Shown piece by piece: positions 1-5,563 of a stretch of DNA of 6,855 nt. The position numbers and the translations under genes were made by a program. Source of the stretch: Methylophaga sp. (lineage in GTDB: Bacteria; Pseudomonadota; Gammaproteobacteria; Nitrosococcales; Methylophagaceae); assembly GCA_014762585.1 (NCBI GenBank), contig JABURN010000194.1, positions 1 to 6,855 on the forward strand, in the 5' to 3' direction. Every line of letters starts with the position of its first letter. Position 1 is the first letter of the stretch. The notes beneath the pieces were generated by a model, which ran no database searches, was not told the DNA's origin, and saw only the letters and a list, made by a program, of their open reading frames with translations.

Positions 1-560
1 TTGGTGTCGAATACCCGAAACATGCGGTGGTCGCGAGCACTAAACCGGGAGAGCCTGCCCTCCACGGTCGGCTTGATTCGATTGCTTCCTCGTTGATGCA
101 TGATGCTGGTGTTCGCCCGGATCAATATAAAGAGGCGGATGGCAGTCTGGCCGGTGTTTCCCGTTGCGGTAAAACCCCGACCAGTTTGTATCTTGCGATG
201 AACTTCTCATTAAAAGTGGCGAACTATCCGCTGACACCGGAAGATCTGGGCTCAGAGGAACTGCCTCAATGTCTGCAGGACAATGTCCACAAGCTTGTCG
301 GATTGACGATCAAGCCGGTGCCGCTGAGTCGCATCAGACGCCAGCGTCGGCCGGACAGTAACTACTCGTCACTGGAAATCTGCCAGGCGGAACTGGAAAA
401 AGCTCAGTCGATGTTCGACAAAGTCGGCATTCCGGTTTTCGAGACCACGAATACTTCAATTGAAGAAATTTCCAGTCGCGTTGTTCGTGCCCTTGGGCTC
501 GGGCGGGAGCGGGTGCGTGAATCAGTTTTAAAATTTAATAAATTAAAGAAAGCAAGGTAG
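1..560 (+). CDS. ppsR: PEP synthase regulatory protein (kinase/pyrophosphorylase), C-terminal part
   Basis: This is the 3' part of a gene that enters from the left edge; the frame is open from base 3, giving 185 visible codons. The product belongs to the PpsR/YdiA (DUF299) family. In that family the enzyme inactivates PEP synthase by ADP-dependent phosphorylation of a threonine beside the catalytic histidine, and reactivates it by phosphate-dependent dephosphorylation. The P-loop-like [11 protein letters not shown] (starting at base 153) is followed by SLYLAMNF and [10 protein letters not shown], then GLTI, a basic IRRQRRP stretch, YSSLEIC and SIEEIS, all in family order. The GTG at 27 is probably internal, because homologues are about 270 residues long and open reading continues upstream of it. 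Several usually conserved spots differ (DAG for [10 protein letters not shown] for a hydrophobic-LVGVSR, GLTIKP for GLTIDP), and the C-terminus carries a basic tail of about 20 residues. The next gene, 8 bp downstream, encodes its substrate, so family assignment is firm although activity is not proven. Confidence 0.9.
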   Translation, partial: GVEYPKHAVVASTKPGEPALHGRLDSIASSLMHDAGVRPDQYKEADGSLAGVSRCGKTPTSLYLAMNFSLKVANYPLTPEDLGSEELPQCLQDNVHKLVGLTIKPVPLSRIRRQRRPDSNYSSLEICQAELEKAQSMFDKVGIPVFETTNTSIEEISSRVVRALGLGRERVRESVLKFNKLKKAR

Positions 561-568
561 TTATTACT

Positions 569-2938
569 ATGACCGAATACGTTGTCCCATTGGAACAGCT
601 GTGCATGGAGGATGTAGGCAGAGTCGGTGGCAAGAACGCCTCTTTGGGTGAAATGCTGCAAAACCTGGCACCACTGGGTGTGGCTGTTCCTAGTGGTTTT
701 GCGACAACCGCTGATGCTTACAGAGAGTTTCTCGCCCATGATGGCCTGCAGGATCAAATCAATGACCTGCTGCGTGATCTGGATGTCGATGACGTTACTG
801 CTTTGCAAAAAACCGGTCGTCAAATCCGTGACTGGATTATGACTATCCCTTATCCGGCCGCGATGGAAAAGGCGATTGATGAAGCCTATGCGGCGCTGGA
901 AAAAGAGTACGGTGCTGAAACCAGTTATGCGGTTCGCTCTTCTGCCACGGCAGAAGATTTGCCGGATGCTTCTTTTGCCGGCCAGCAGGAAACATTCCTC
1001 AATGTGTCCGGCCTCGACAACATCAAAAAACAAATCCGTGAAGTTTTCGCTTCCCTGTTTAATGATCGCGCCATCGCTTATCGCGATCACCAGGGCTTTG
1101 ATCACAGCGAAGTGGCTTTGTCAGCCGGTGTACAGAAAATGGTCCGCTCTGACATCGCCAGCGCCGGTGTGGCTTTCTCGCTGGATACCGAGAGTGGTTT
1201 CCGCGATGTTGTGTTTGTTACCGGCAGCTACGGTCTGGGCGAAATGGTGGTGCAGGGCGCCGTCAATCCCGATGAATTCTATGTTCACAAAGAAACATTG
1301 GCTGCCGGCCGACCTGCTGTACTGCGCCGTACCGTTGGGCAGAAAGCCATCAAGATGGTTTACTCTGGTGATAAAGCCTCTCCGGTCAAAACCATTGATG
1401 TTGAAGGTAACGATCGCCTGCACTTCTGTCTGACTGACCAGGAAGTGGAAGAACTGTCGAAAATGGTCGTCACCATCGAGAAACACTACCAGCGTCCGAT
1501 GGACGTGGAGTGGGCCAAAGATGGCAATGACGGTCGTATCTATATCGTTCAGGCGCGTCCTGAGACGGTTCAGAGCCGCAGCAAAAATATCCGTGAGTCC
1601 TACCTGCTGAAAGAGAAAGGTGAAGTACTTTCCGTTGGTCGTGCCATTGGCAGCAAGATTGGTCAGGGTAAAGTGCGTTTGCTTAACAGCCTGGACCAAA
1701 TGGACAAGTTTGAAGCCGGCGACGTGCTGCTCACCGATATGACTGACCCGGACTGGGAGCCGATCATGAAGCGGGCTTCAGCGATTGTCACCAACCGGGG
1801 TGGTCGTACCTGTCACGCGGCGATTATTGCCCGTGAACTCGGTATCCCGGCTGTGGTTGGCTGTGGTGATGCCACAGAAAAAGTCGCAGAAGGCAGCCAG
1901 GTCACAGTTTCCTGTGCCGAAGGCGACGAAGGTAACATTTACAACGGCCTGCTGGAATTCGAACATCGCGTTGAAGAACTCGATAACATGCCCGAACTGC
2001 CGGTCAAGATCATGATGAACGTTGGTAATCCGGATCGTGCGTTCAGCTTTGCCCAACTGCCGCACAAAGGTGTGGGTCTGGCGCGTCTGGAATTCATCAT
2101 CAACAACATGATCGGTATTCACCCGAAAGCGCTGATGAACGCGGATGAGATGGAAGGTGAGGTCAAAGAGGCAATTATTGAGCGCACCACAGCCTATGGT
2201 GATCCGGTAGAGTTCTACATCAGCCGTATTGCCGAGGGTGTCTCCACTATTGCGTCTGCTTTCTACCCGGAAACCGTGATTGTCCGGATGTCAGATTTCA
2301 AATCGAATGAATACGCCAACCTCATCGGTGGCCCACTGTTCGAGCCGCATGAAGAAAACCCAATGATTGGTTTCCGCGGTGCGTCACGTTACAGCTCTGA
2401 AGACTTTGCTGAGTGCTTCAAGCTGGAAGCAGAAGCCATGAAGCGCGTTCGTGATGAAATGGGCCTGACTAATGTCGAATTGATGATTCCGTTTGTCCGC
2501 ACCACTAAGGAAGCAGAATCGGTCATTAATATCCTCAAAGAAAACGGTCTGGAACGTGGTAAAAATGGTCTGCGTCTGATCATGATGTGTGAATTGCCAT
2601 CCAATGCGGTGCTGGCTGAGGATTTCCTCGAGTACTTCGACGGCTTCTCTATCGGCTCAAACGACATGACTCAGCTGACTTTAGGTCTTGACCGTGACTC
2701 AGCGCTGGTGGCCGAATCGTTTGATGAACGTAACCCGGCAGTACTGAAAATGCTGGATATGGCGATCAAGGCTTGCCGTGATGCCGGTAAATATGTCGGT
2801 ATTTGTGGTCAGGGCCCATCGGATCATCCCGATCTGGCAGAATGGCTGCTGGAACGCGGTATCAGCAGTATTTCGCTGAACCCTGATACCGTCGTCAGCA
2901 CTTGGCAAAGACTGGCTGAAATCAGTCAGAAAAAATAA
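569..2938 (+). CDS. ppsA: Phosphoenolpyruvate synthase (pyruvate, water dikinase)
   Basis: This 789-residue cytosolic enzyme converts pyruvate, ATP and water to PEP, AMP and phosphate, the entry step of gluconeogenesis from C3 compounds. Length is close to the E. coli enzyme (792). Domain order is complete. The N-terminal ATP-binding domain (about 1-340) has [10 protein letters not shown] and [19 protein letters not shown], with Arg123. The swivelling phosphohistidine domain (about 380-450) has [17 protein letters not shown], with catalytic His416. The C-terminal PEP/pyruvate barrel (about 475-780) has [15 protein letters not shown] (Glu675), GSNDMTQ (Asn698, Asp699) and [12 protein letters not shown] (Cys746). 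Thr414, two residues before His416, corresponds to the threonine modified by PpsR. The ATG at 569 is supported by AAGG at 554-557, which overlaps the ppsR stop codon, and by the conserved N-terminus beginning within ten residues. Tandem placement behind ppsR suggests co-transcription and coupled translation. A hairpin terminator follows 10 bp after the stop. Confidence 0.97.
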   Translation: MTEYVVPLEQLCMEDVGRVGGKNASLGEMLQNLAPLGVAVPSGFATTADAYREFLAHDGLQDQINDLLRDLDVDDVTALQKTGRQIRDWIMTIPYPAAMEKAIDEAYAALEKEYGAETSYAVRSSATAEDLPDASFAGQQETFLNVSGLDNIKKQIREVFASLFNDRAIAYRDHQGFDHSEVALSAGVQKMVRSDIASAGVAFSLDTESGFRDVVFVTGSYGLGEMVVQGAVNPDEFYVHKETLAAGRPAVLRRTVGQKAIKMVYSGDKASPVKTIDVEGNDRLHFCLTDQEVEELSKMVVTIEKHYQRPMDVEWAKDGNDGRIYIVQARPETVQSRSKNIRESYLLKEKGEVLSVGRAIGSKIGQGKVRLLNSLDQMDKFEAGDVLLTDMTDPDWEPIMKRASAIVTNRGGRTCHAAIIARELGIPAVVGCGDATEKVAEGSQVTVSCAEGDEGNIYNGLLEFEHRVEELDNMPELPVKIMMNVGNPDRAFSFAQLPHKGVGLARLEFIINNMIGIHPKALMNADEMEGEVKEAIIERTTAYGDPVEFYISRIAEGVSTIASAFYPETVIVRMSDFKSNEYANLIGGPLFEPHEENPMIGFRGASRYSSEDFAECFKLEAEAMKRVRDEMGLTNVELMIPFVRTTKEAESVINILKENGLERGKNGLRLIMMCELPSNAVLAEDFLEYFDGFSIGSNDMTQLTLGLDRDSALVAESFDERNPAVLKMLDMAIKACRDAGKYVGICGQGPSDHPDLAEWLLERGISSISLNPDTVVSTWQRLAEISQKK

Positions 2939-2948
2939 GCGATATTTG

Positions 2949-2984
2949 GCAAAGCCCGGTCTACCCAATCAGGCCGGGTTTTGC
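2949..2984 (+). terminator. Intrinsic terminator of the ppsR-ppsA transcript
   Basis: GCAAAGCCCGG (2949-2959) pairs with CCGGGTTTTGC (2974-2984) as an 11-bp stem containing one G-T wobble, with a 14-nt loop. The T run is short (TTTT) and lies inside the descending arm. Location 10 bp after the ppsA stop fits a transcript end. The A-rich ascending arm could also give some termination in the opposite direction. Confidence 0.75.
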
Positions 2985-2993
2985 TAATATACT
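2985..2993 (+). promoter_or_regulatory. Possible -10 region of the tRNA-Pro promoter
   Basis: TAATAT/TATACT at 2985-2993 is followed by the GC-rich stretch CGCCGTCG, which resembles the discriminator of stringently controlled stable-RNA promoters. It sits about 50 bp before the tRNA, leaving room for a 5' leader to be trimmed. No good -35 hexamer is visible 16-18 bp upstream, where the ppsA terminator lies, so this is a weak call. Confidence 0.35.
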
Positions 2994-3045
2994 CGCCGTC
3001 GTTAACCAAGTCCTTTCGGACATTCTGAACGTTAACACTTACAGT

Positions 3046-3122
3046 CGGGGCATGGCGCAGCCTGGTAGCGCACTTGCATGGGGTGCAAGGGGTCGTAGGT
3101 TCAAATCCTACTGTCCCGACCA
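3046..3122 (+). tRNA. tRNA-Pro, anticodon GGG, CCA encoded
   Basis: A full cloverleaf can be drawn. The acceptor arm CGGGGCA pairs with TGTCCCG (one G-U). The D-arm is GCGCAGCCTGGTAGCGC. The anticodon stem CTTGC/GCAAG encloses the loop ATGGGGT, with anticodon GGG at 3080-3082. The T-arm is GTAGG/CCTAC around TTCAAAT. The discriminator A is followed by an encoded CCA at 3120-3122. C at position 1 paired with G72, and the D-arm sequence, are typical of bacterial proline tRNAs. GGG reads CCC and CCU codons. It stands as a single gene; no further tRNA and no integrated element is seen next to its 3' end. Confidence 0.97.
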
Positions 3123-3175
3123 TTATTTATCTCTTCTGAACTTTCATTTCGGGTCATTACAAATCAGACCAAAAA

Positions 3176-3191
3176 TGTGACTTGTTTCACA
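3176..3191 (+). promoter_or_regulatory. CRP/Vfr-type cAMP receptor protein binding site
   Basis: The sequence TGTGA-CTTGTT-TCACA matches both five-base half-sites of the CRP consensus exactly, with the required 6-bp spacer, and is preceded by a run of A. It lies about 79 bp upstream of the start codon at 3270 and about 54 bp after the tRNA. Its centre (3183.5) would fit a class II promoter starting near 3225 or a class I promoter starting near 3245. No strong -10 is evident at either place (TAGACA at 3216-3221 is the best weak candidate), as can occur at activator-dependent promoters. Whether this organism has a CRP homologue is not shown by the window. Confidence 0.65.
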
Positions 3192-3269
3192 GTCTTGAAT
3201 GGGTTAAGTTTGCACTAGACAAACGATTCAATCTGGCAGGGAAACCGCCCACATAACGTGAGGATTTGT

Positions 3270-3569
3270 ATGGAAGCAAGAGCCGAGTCTGAATGTGGCC
3301 ATCTGATGAGCTGGGGCTTGTTTGAGGTCAAAGAAAGCGGCGAAAAGCACATTATCGGTCATGCGAGTGCGTATGGCTTTGATGTGATTACTCAAGAACT
3401 GGCCCATGTCGATTTTAATGCTAAAAGCAAAACCGGCATTGCGGTGACAAAGACAGGTATCCTCTATCACCTGCAGGGCAAGCCCCTGAAATTTGGTGTT
3501 AAGGGACATCAGCAGCTTAGAGAATTTGTGCAGGTTCATAACTGCAATATCAGGGTGTTGAAAGTCTGA
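3270..3569 (+). CDS. Hypothetical small protein (99 aa), unknown function
   Basis: I do not recognise this protein with confidence. The ATG at 3270 is preceded by an excellent ribosome binding site, GTGAGGA (3258-3264), 5 nt away; an in-frame GTG at 3258 is part of that site and is unlikely to be the start. The product is soluble-looking, with no signal peptide or membrane segment. It has a mixed charged/hydrophobic pattern suggesting a small beta-rich fold: SWGLFEVKESGEKHIIGHAS near the N-terminus, then VDFNAKSKTGIAVTKTGILYHLQGKP in the middle, then a hydrophilic C-terminus ending NIRVLKV. The W-x-L-x-E ... GH ... TKTG-x-x-Y-x-L pattern vaguely recalls short proteobacterial proteins of unknown role, but that is an impression from memory. 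The CRP-type site upstream and the strong terminator 112 bp downstream make it a single-gene unit, probably responsive to carbon status. Confidence 0.72.
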   Translation: MEARAESECGHLMSWGLFEVKESGEKHIIGHASAYGFDVITQELAHVDFNAKSKTGIAVTKTGILYHLQGKPLKFGVKGHQQLREFVQVHNCNIRVLKV

Positions 3570-3599
3570 AACGAACTGACCACACTGATATTAGTTTAG

Positions 3600-3631
3600 C
3601 TTGATGCATTTCACGTAAATTTCGCATCAAG
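3600..3631 (+). other. Imperfect hairpin in the 3' untranslated region of the 99-aa gene
   Basis: CTTGATGC (3600-3607) and GCATCAAG (3624-3631) form an 8-bp perfect inverted repeat. Inside it, ATTT (3608-3611) can pair with AAAT (3617-3620) around CACGT. No T run follows, so it is not a terminator by itself. It could stabilise the mRNA 3' end or be a DNA-binding site. TTGAT and ATCAA are present as half-sites but 18 bp or more apart, which is wrong for FNR. Confidence 0.4.
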
Positions 3632-3680
3632 GTGATAAGCTCAAATTCGAACTATCAATGACAGTTCACTCCACCTTCTA

Positions 3681-3714
3681 AACCAGTTCATTCCCGGTGA
3701 GCTGGTTTTTTTTT
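3681..3714 (+). terminator. Strong intrinsic terminator after the 99-aa gene
   Basis: AACCAGTTCA (3681-3690) pairs with TGAGCTGGTT (3698-3707) as a 10-bp stem with one wobble and a 7-nt loop. The last two T of the stem begin an unbroken run of nine T (3706-3714). It ends the transcript from the CRP-linked gene about 112 bp after its stop, leaving a long 3' untranslated region. Confidence 0.88.
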
Positions 3715-3840
3715 GCTTATATGTCTGTTTGTCCCAATGATTTAATCAAAGTTGCATGCGAGTTTTACCTGCTTAAACTCAGGTTTATTAGAGTCTGAAT
3801 CATCAAACGGTTATTGTTCATTTTTTTCAATGGATACAAC

Positions 3841-3868
3841 TTGGATTTGCCCAGTCTGAGATTATGCT
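3841..3868 (+). promoter_or_regulatory. Possible promoter for the triple-hairpin RNA
   Basis: TTGGAT (3841-3846) and TATGCT (3863-3868), 16 bp apart, resemble sigma-70 -35 and -10 hexamers (3/6 and 4/6 matches). Transcription from here would start near 3875 and lose the left arm of the first hairpin. If that hairpin is part of the RNA, transcription must start upstream, for example from the weaker TTATTG...TACAAC pair at 3811-3840. The evidence does not decide between these. Confidence 0.3.
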
Positions 3869-3957
3869 GACGGTCACTGACCTGTCGTCAGCTCCTATCT
3901 GCGCGAATCTCCTCTTCGGAGGAGTGGGGTGGCATCTTCGGATGTCACCCTTTTTTT
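3866..3957 (+). ncRNA. Candidate small RNA with three hairpins, two UUCG-capped
   Basis: Three tandem inverted repeats lie in a region with no credible protein gene. Hairpin 1: GCTGACG (3866-3872) pairs with CGTCAGC (3886-3892), with a short inner GTC/GAC pairing. Hairpin 2: CTCCTC (3909-3914), TTCG loop, GAGGAG (3919-3924), 6 perfect bp. Hairpin 3: GGGTGGCATC (3927-3936), TTCG loop, GATGTCACCC (3941-3950), 10 bp with one G-U, followed by seven T (3951-3957). Both loops are the extra-stable C(UUCG)G type. The architecture is typical of a free bacterial small RNA ending at a Rho-independent terminator; a leader or attenuator is the alternative, but the next gene begins 175 bp later from its own apparent promoter. 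I do not recognise a known RNA family. The 5' end is uncertain. Confidence 0.5.
3927..3957 (+). terminator. Intrinsic terminator with UUCG tetraloop
   Basis: A 10-bp stem (3927-3936 with 3941-3950, one G-U pair) closed by C(TTCG)G is followed directly by seven T. This is a near-ideal Rho-independent terminator on the + strand. The gene upstream already has its own terminator at 3681-3714, which implies that a separate transcript begins between the two. Confidence 0.9.
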
Positions 3958-3967
3958 GTGCTGTTTT

Positions 3968-4123
3968 ATGTATGGGTAAAATATGCATACATTTATGTCT
4001 TGTTGCATCGCACTTAATTTTTCCATGCAAAGCGAGTGATCTATGTATAAGAATCATCAGAATAGGACAAAAATCATAAAAAATGATTGGTTAAAAGACA
4101 CGGGTGGGGTAATATGTATGCAT
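3968..4123 (+). repeat. Dispersed ATGTAT/ATACAT motifs upstream of the MocR regulator
   Basis: ATGTAT occurs at 3968-3973, 4043-4048 and 4114-4119, and its complement ATACAT at 3987-3992. Two copies extend to 10 bp: ATGCATACAT (3983-3992) is the exact reverse complement of ATGTATGCAT (4114-4123). The last copy overlaps the probable -10 and start point of the regulator gene. MocR proteins commonly bind two or more short repeats near their own promoters, so this is a candidate autoregulatory operator; that role is inferred. The AT-rich background makes chance copies of the 6-mer possible, less so the 10-mer pair. Confidence 0.4.
4087..4115 (+). promoter_or_regulatory. Probable sigma-70 promoter of the MocR gene
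   Basis: TTGGTT (4087-4092) and TAATAT (4110-4115) are separated by 17 bp. Initiation would fall around 4121-4124, only about 10 nt before the ATG at 4133, giving a very short leader. The upstream flank carries AATCAT-AAAAA-ATGATT (4072-4088), an inverted repeat touching the -35, in A-rich DNA that could act as an UP element. Confidence 0.45.
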
Positions 4124-4132
4124 AATTAATGC

Positions 4133-5527
4133 ATGCATCAAGCAATGGCAATCTGGCACCCACACCTTCAAACTGAAGCAGGAAAAAAATATCTCGGCAT
4201 CGTCAGGGCGCTGGAGGCGGATATTTATGCCGGACGCATCAAGCCTGGTGATAGATTGCCATCCCAAAGAGCTATAGCCGAAGCCTTGCAGGTGGACCTC
4301 ACCACAGTCACGCGGGCGTTTAAAGAGGCCAGACGACGCGGCCTGGTGGAAGGCAACAAAGGTAGTGGCACCTACATCAGAGACTCAGTGCAACAGCAAC
4401 TGATCGCAGAAAAGCTCGCCTTGCTCGATCTCAGCATGAACAATCCACCGCAGCCTGCCAACGCGCAATTGCAACAGCGTCTGCCTGAAGGAATCAGCGG
4501 ACTCATTGCGGATGAGCGCAGAATGCTGCAGTTACAGTATCAGGATAGCGCCGGTAACCCCGCCGATCGTGAGGCGGCGCTGTACTGGCTGCAGCAGCAT
4601 AACAGGCAAGCGGATGCTGAGCTGGTACTCATTGCAGCTGGGGCGCAAAGTGCCTTGTATGCCATCTGTAAATGTCTGATCTCTGCCGGGAAAACACTAT
4701 TAACTCCGGAGTACAGTTACCCAGGACTTAAAGCTGTGGCCGAACAGCTCAATATCAAATTACAGGCTGTGATCTGCGATGCTGAGGGTATTCTCCCTGA
4801 GGCACTAGAGGCCGCATGCCAGGATGGTGAAGTCAGTGCACTTTACCTCATTCCGGCCGTTGACAACCCGACCACCGTGACTATGACACTGCAGCGCAGG
4901 CAGGTTCTGGCAGAAATTGCCCGGCGCTATGAGATTGCCATCATCGAAGACGATCCTTATTCGCCCTTGCAGTCCGACTCAGTGCCCGCATTCAATAACC
5001 TGCTGCCAAAGCAAACATGGCATATTGCGACCCTCTCAAAGTGCGCAACCCCGGCCTTAAGAGTCGCATTCGTGGTCACGCCCAGCAAGCAGGCCACTGC
5101 ACAATTAGCGGCGGTTTTGCGAGCCACTAATTTGATGGCACCTCCGTTAATGTGTGCATTGGTTACACGTTGGATTTATGACGGCACACTGGATGACATT
5201 GCCAGCGCTATCAGGCTTGAAAACAATCAGCGACAGAAACTGGCAGCCGAAATGCTGGCCGATCATCAATTCGCAGCGGATCCGGATGGTCATCACCTCT
5301 GGCTCTTTTTACCAGCCCACTGGCGGGCTGATGACTATGCCAGGGCGGCTTACAACCAGGGTGTGACTATCGTACCGGCCAGTCAGTTTGCCATAACGCA
5401 AACACCTATCGACGCCGTCAGAGTCTCATTGGGTATCGCTACGGACAGCAATGCGTTGAGACAGGCGATGACGATTCTGGCGAGTTTATTAAATCAGACC
5501 GAGCAACCTCAGCGGGTGGTTGTTTAA
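4133..5527 (+). CDS. MocR/GntR-family regulator with aminotransferase-like domain
   Basis: This 464-residue protein joins a GntR-type winged helix to a fold-type I aminotransferase domain, the MocR subfamily architecture. Residues about 15-82 carry the DNA-binding domain (RIKPGDRLPSQRAIAEAL, TVTRAFKEARRRGLV, GSGTYI). Residues about 110-455 carry the PLP domain: Asn245 in DNPTT, Asp273 and Tyr276 in IIEDDPYS, the expected PLP-bound Lys303 in TLSKCATPALR, and Arg430 in AVRVSLG, the usual substrate-carboxylate arginine. All key residues are present, so PLP binding is likely; such proteins usually sense PLP or an amino-acid-like ligand rather than catalyse a reaction. The ATG at 4133 is the first start after an in-frame stop at 4127-4129; no Shine-Dalgarno is visible, and ATG 4145 (Met5) is an alternative. 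The gene ends with tandem stops TAA TGA, 36 bp before ccoG. I cannot assign it to a named member such as PdxR, GabR or TauR. Confidence 0.92.
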   Translation: MHQAMAIWHPHLQTEAGKKYLGIVRALEADIYAGRIKPGDRLPSQRAIAEALQVDLTTVTRAFKEARRRGLVEGNKGSGTYIRDSVQQQLIAEKLALLDLSMNNPPQPANAQLQQRLPEGISGLIADERRMLQLQYQDSAGNPADREAALYWLQQHNRQADAELVLIAAGAQSALYAICKCLISAGKTLLTPEYSYPGLKAVAEQLNIKLQAVICDAEGILPEALEAACQDGEVSALYLIPAVDNPTTVTMTLQRRQVLAEIARRYEIAIIEDDPYSPLQSDSVPAFNNLLPKQTWHIATLSKCATPALRVAFVVTPSKQATAQLAAVLRATNLMAPPLMCALVTRWIYDGTLDDIASAIRLENNQRQKLAAEMLADHQFAADPDGHHLWLFLPAHWRADDYARAAYNQGVTIVPASQFAITQTPIDAVRVSLGIATDSNALRQAMTILASLLNQTEQPQRVVV

Positions 5528-5563
5528 TGACCCGCTTCGACTTTTCAGCAAACAGGTAATTCT

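Noticed and set aside
404..1105. Long open frame on the minus strand (233 codons) across the ppsR/ppsA junction
   Set aside because: It lies antisense to two well-supported conserved genes, has no recognisable domain and no convincing start signal.
1121..1699. Minus-strand open frame of 192 codons inside ppsA
   Set aside because: Antisense shadow of the conserved ATP-binding domain of ppsA; composition only reflects the complementary codons.
2926..3123. Minus-strand open frame starting MVGTVGFEPTTP
   Set aside because: It is the antisense of the tRNA-Pro gene, a well-known false protein call in automatic annotation.
3046..3140. Integration (att) site at the 3' end of the tRNA
   Set aside because: No second copy of the tRNA 3' end and no integrase gene is visible in the window.
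3258..3260. GTG as start of the small gene (103 aa)
   Set aside because: This GTG is part of the GTGAGGA ribosome binding site for the ATG at 3270.
3228..3539. Minus-strand 103-codon frame opposite the small gene
   Set aside because: The + strand frame has an excellent ribosome binding site, a regulatory site and a terminator; the minus frame has none of these.
3600..3631. FNR/Anr site from TTGAT...ATCAA half-sites
   Set aside because: The half-sites are separated by about 20 bp instead of the 4 bp needed.
3866..3957. Known riboswitch classes (cobalamin, TPP, c-di-GMP, mini-ykkC) or 6S/Spot 42 RNA
   Set aside because: None of the conserved core sequences I know for these families is present; only hairpin architecture is shared.
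3827..4079. Short open frames on both strands over the hairpin region
   Set aside because: They run through three hairpins and a terminator, lack ribosome binding sites and give low-complexity, Cys/His/Ile-rich translations unlike neighbouring proteins.
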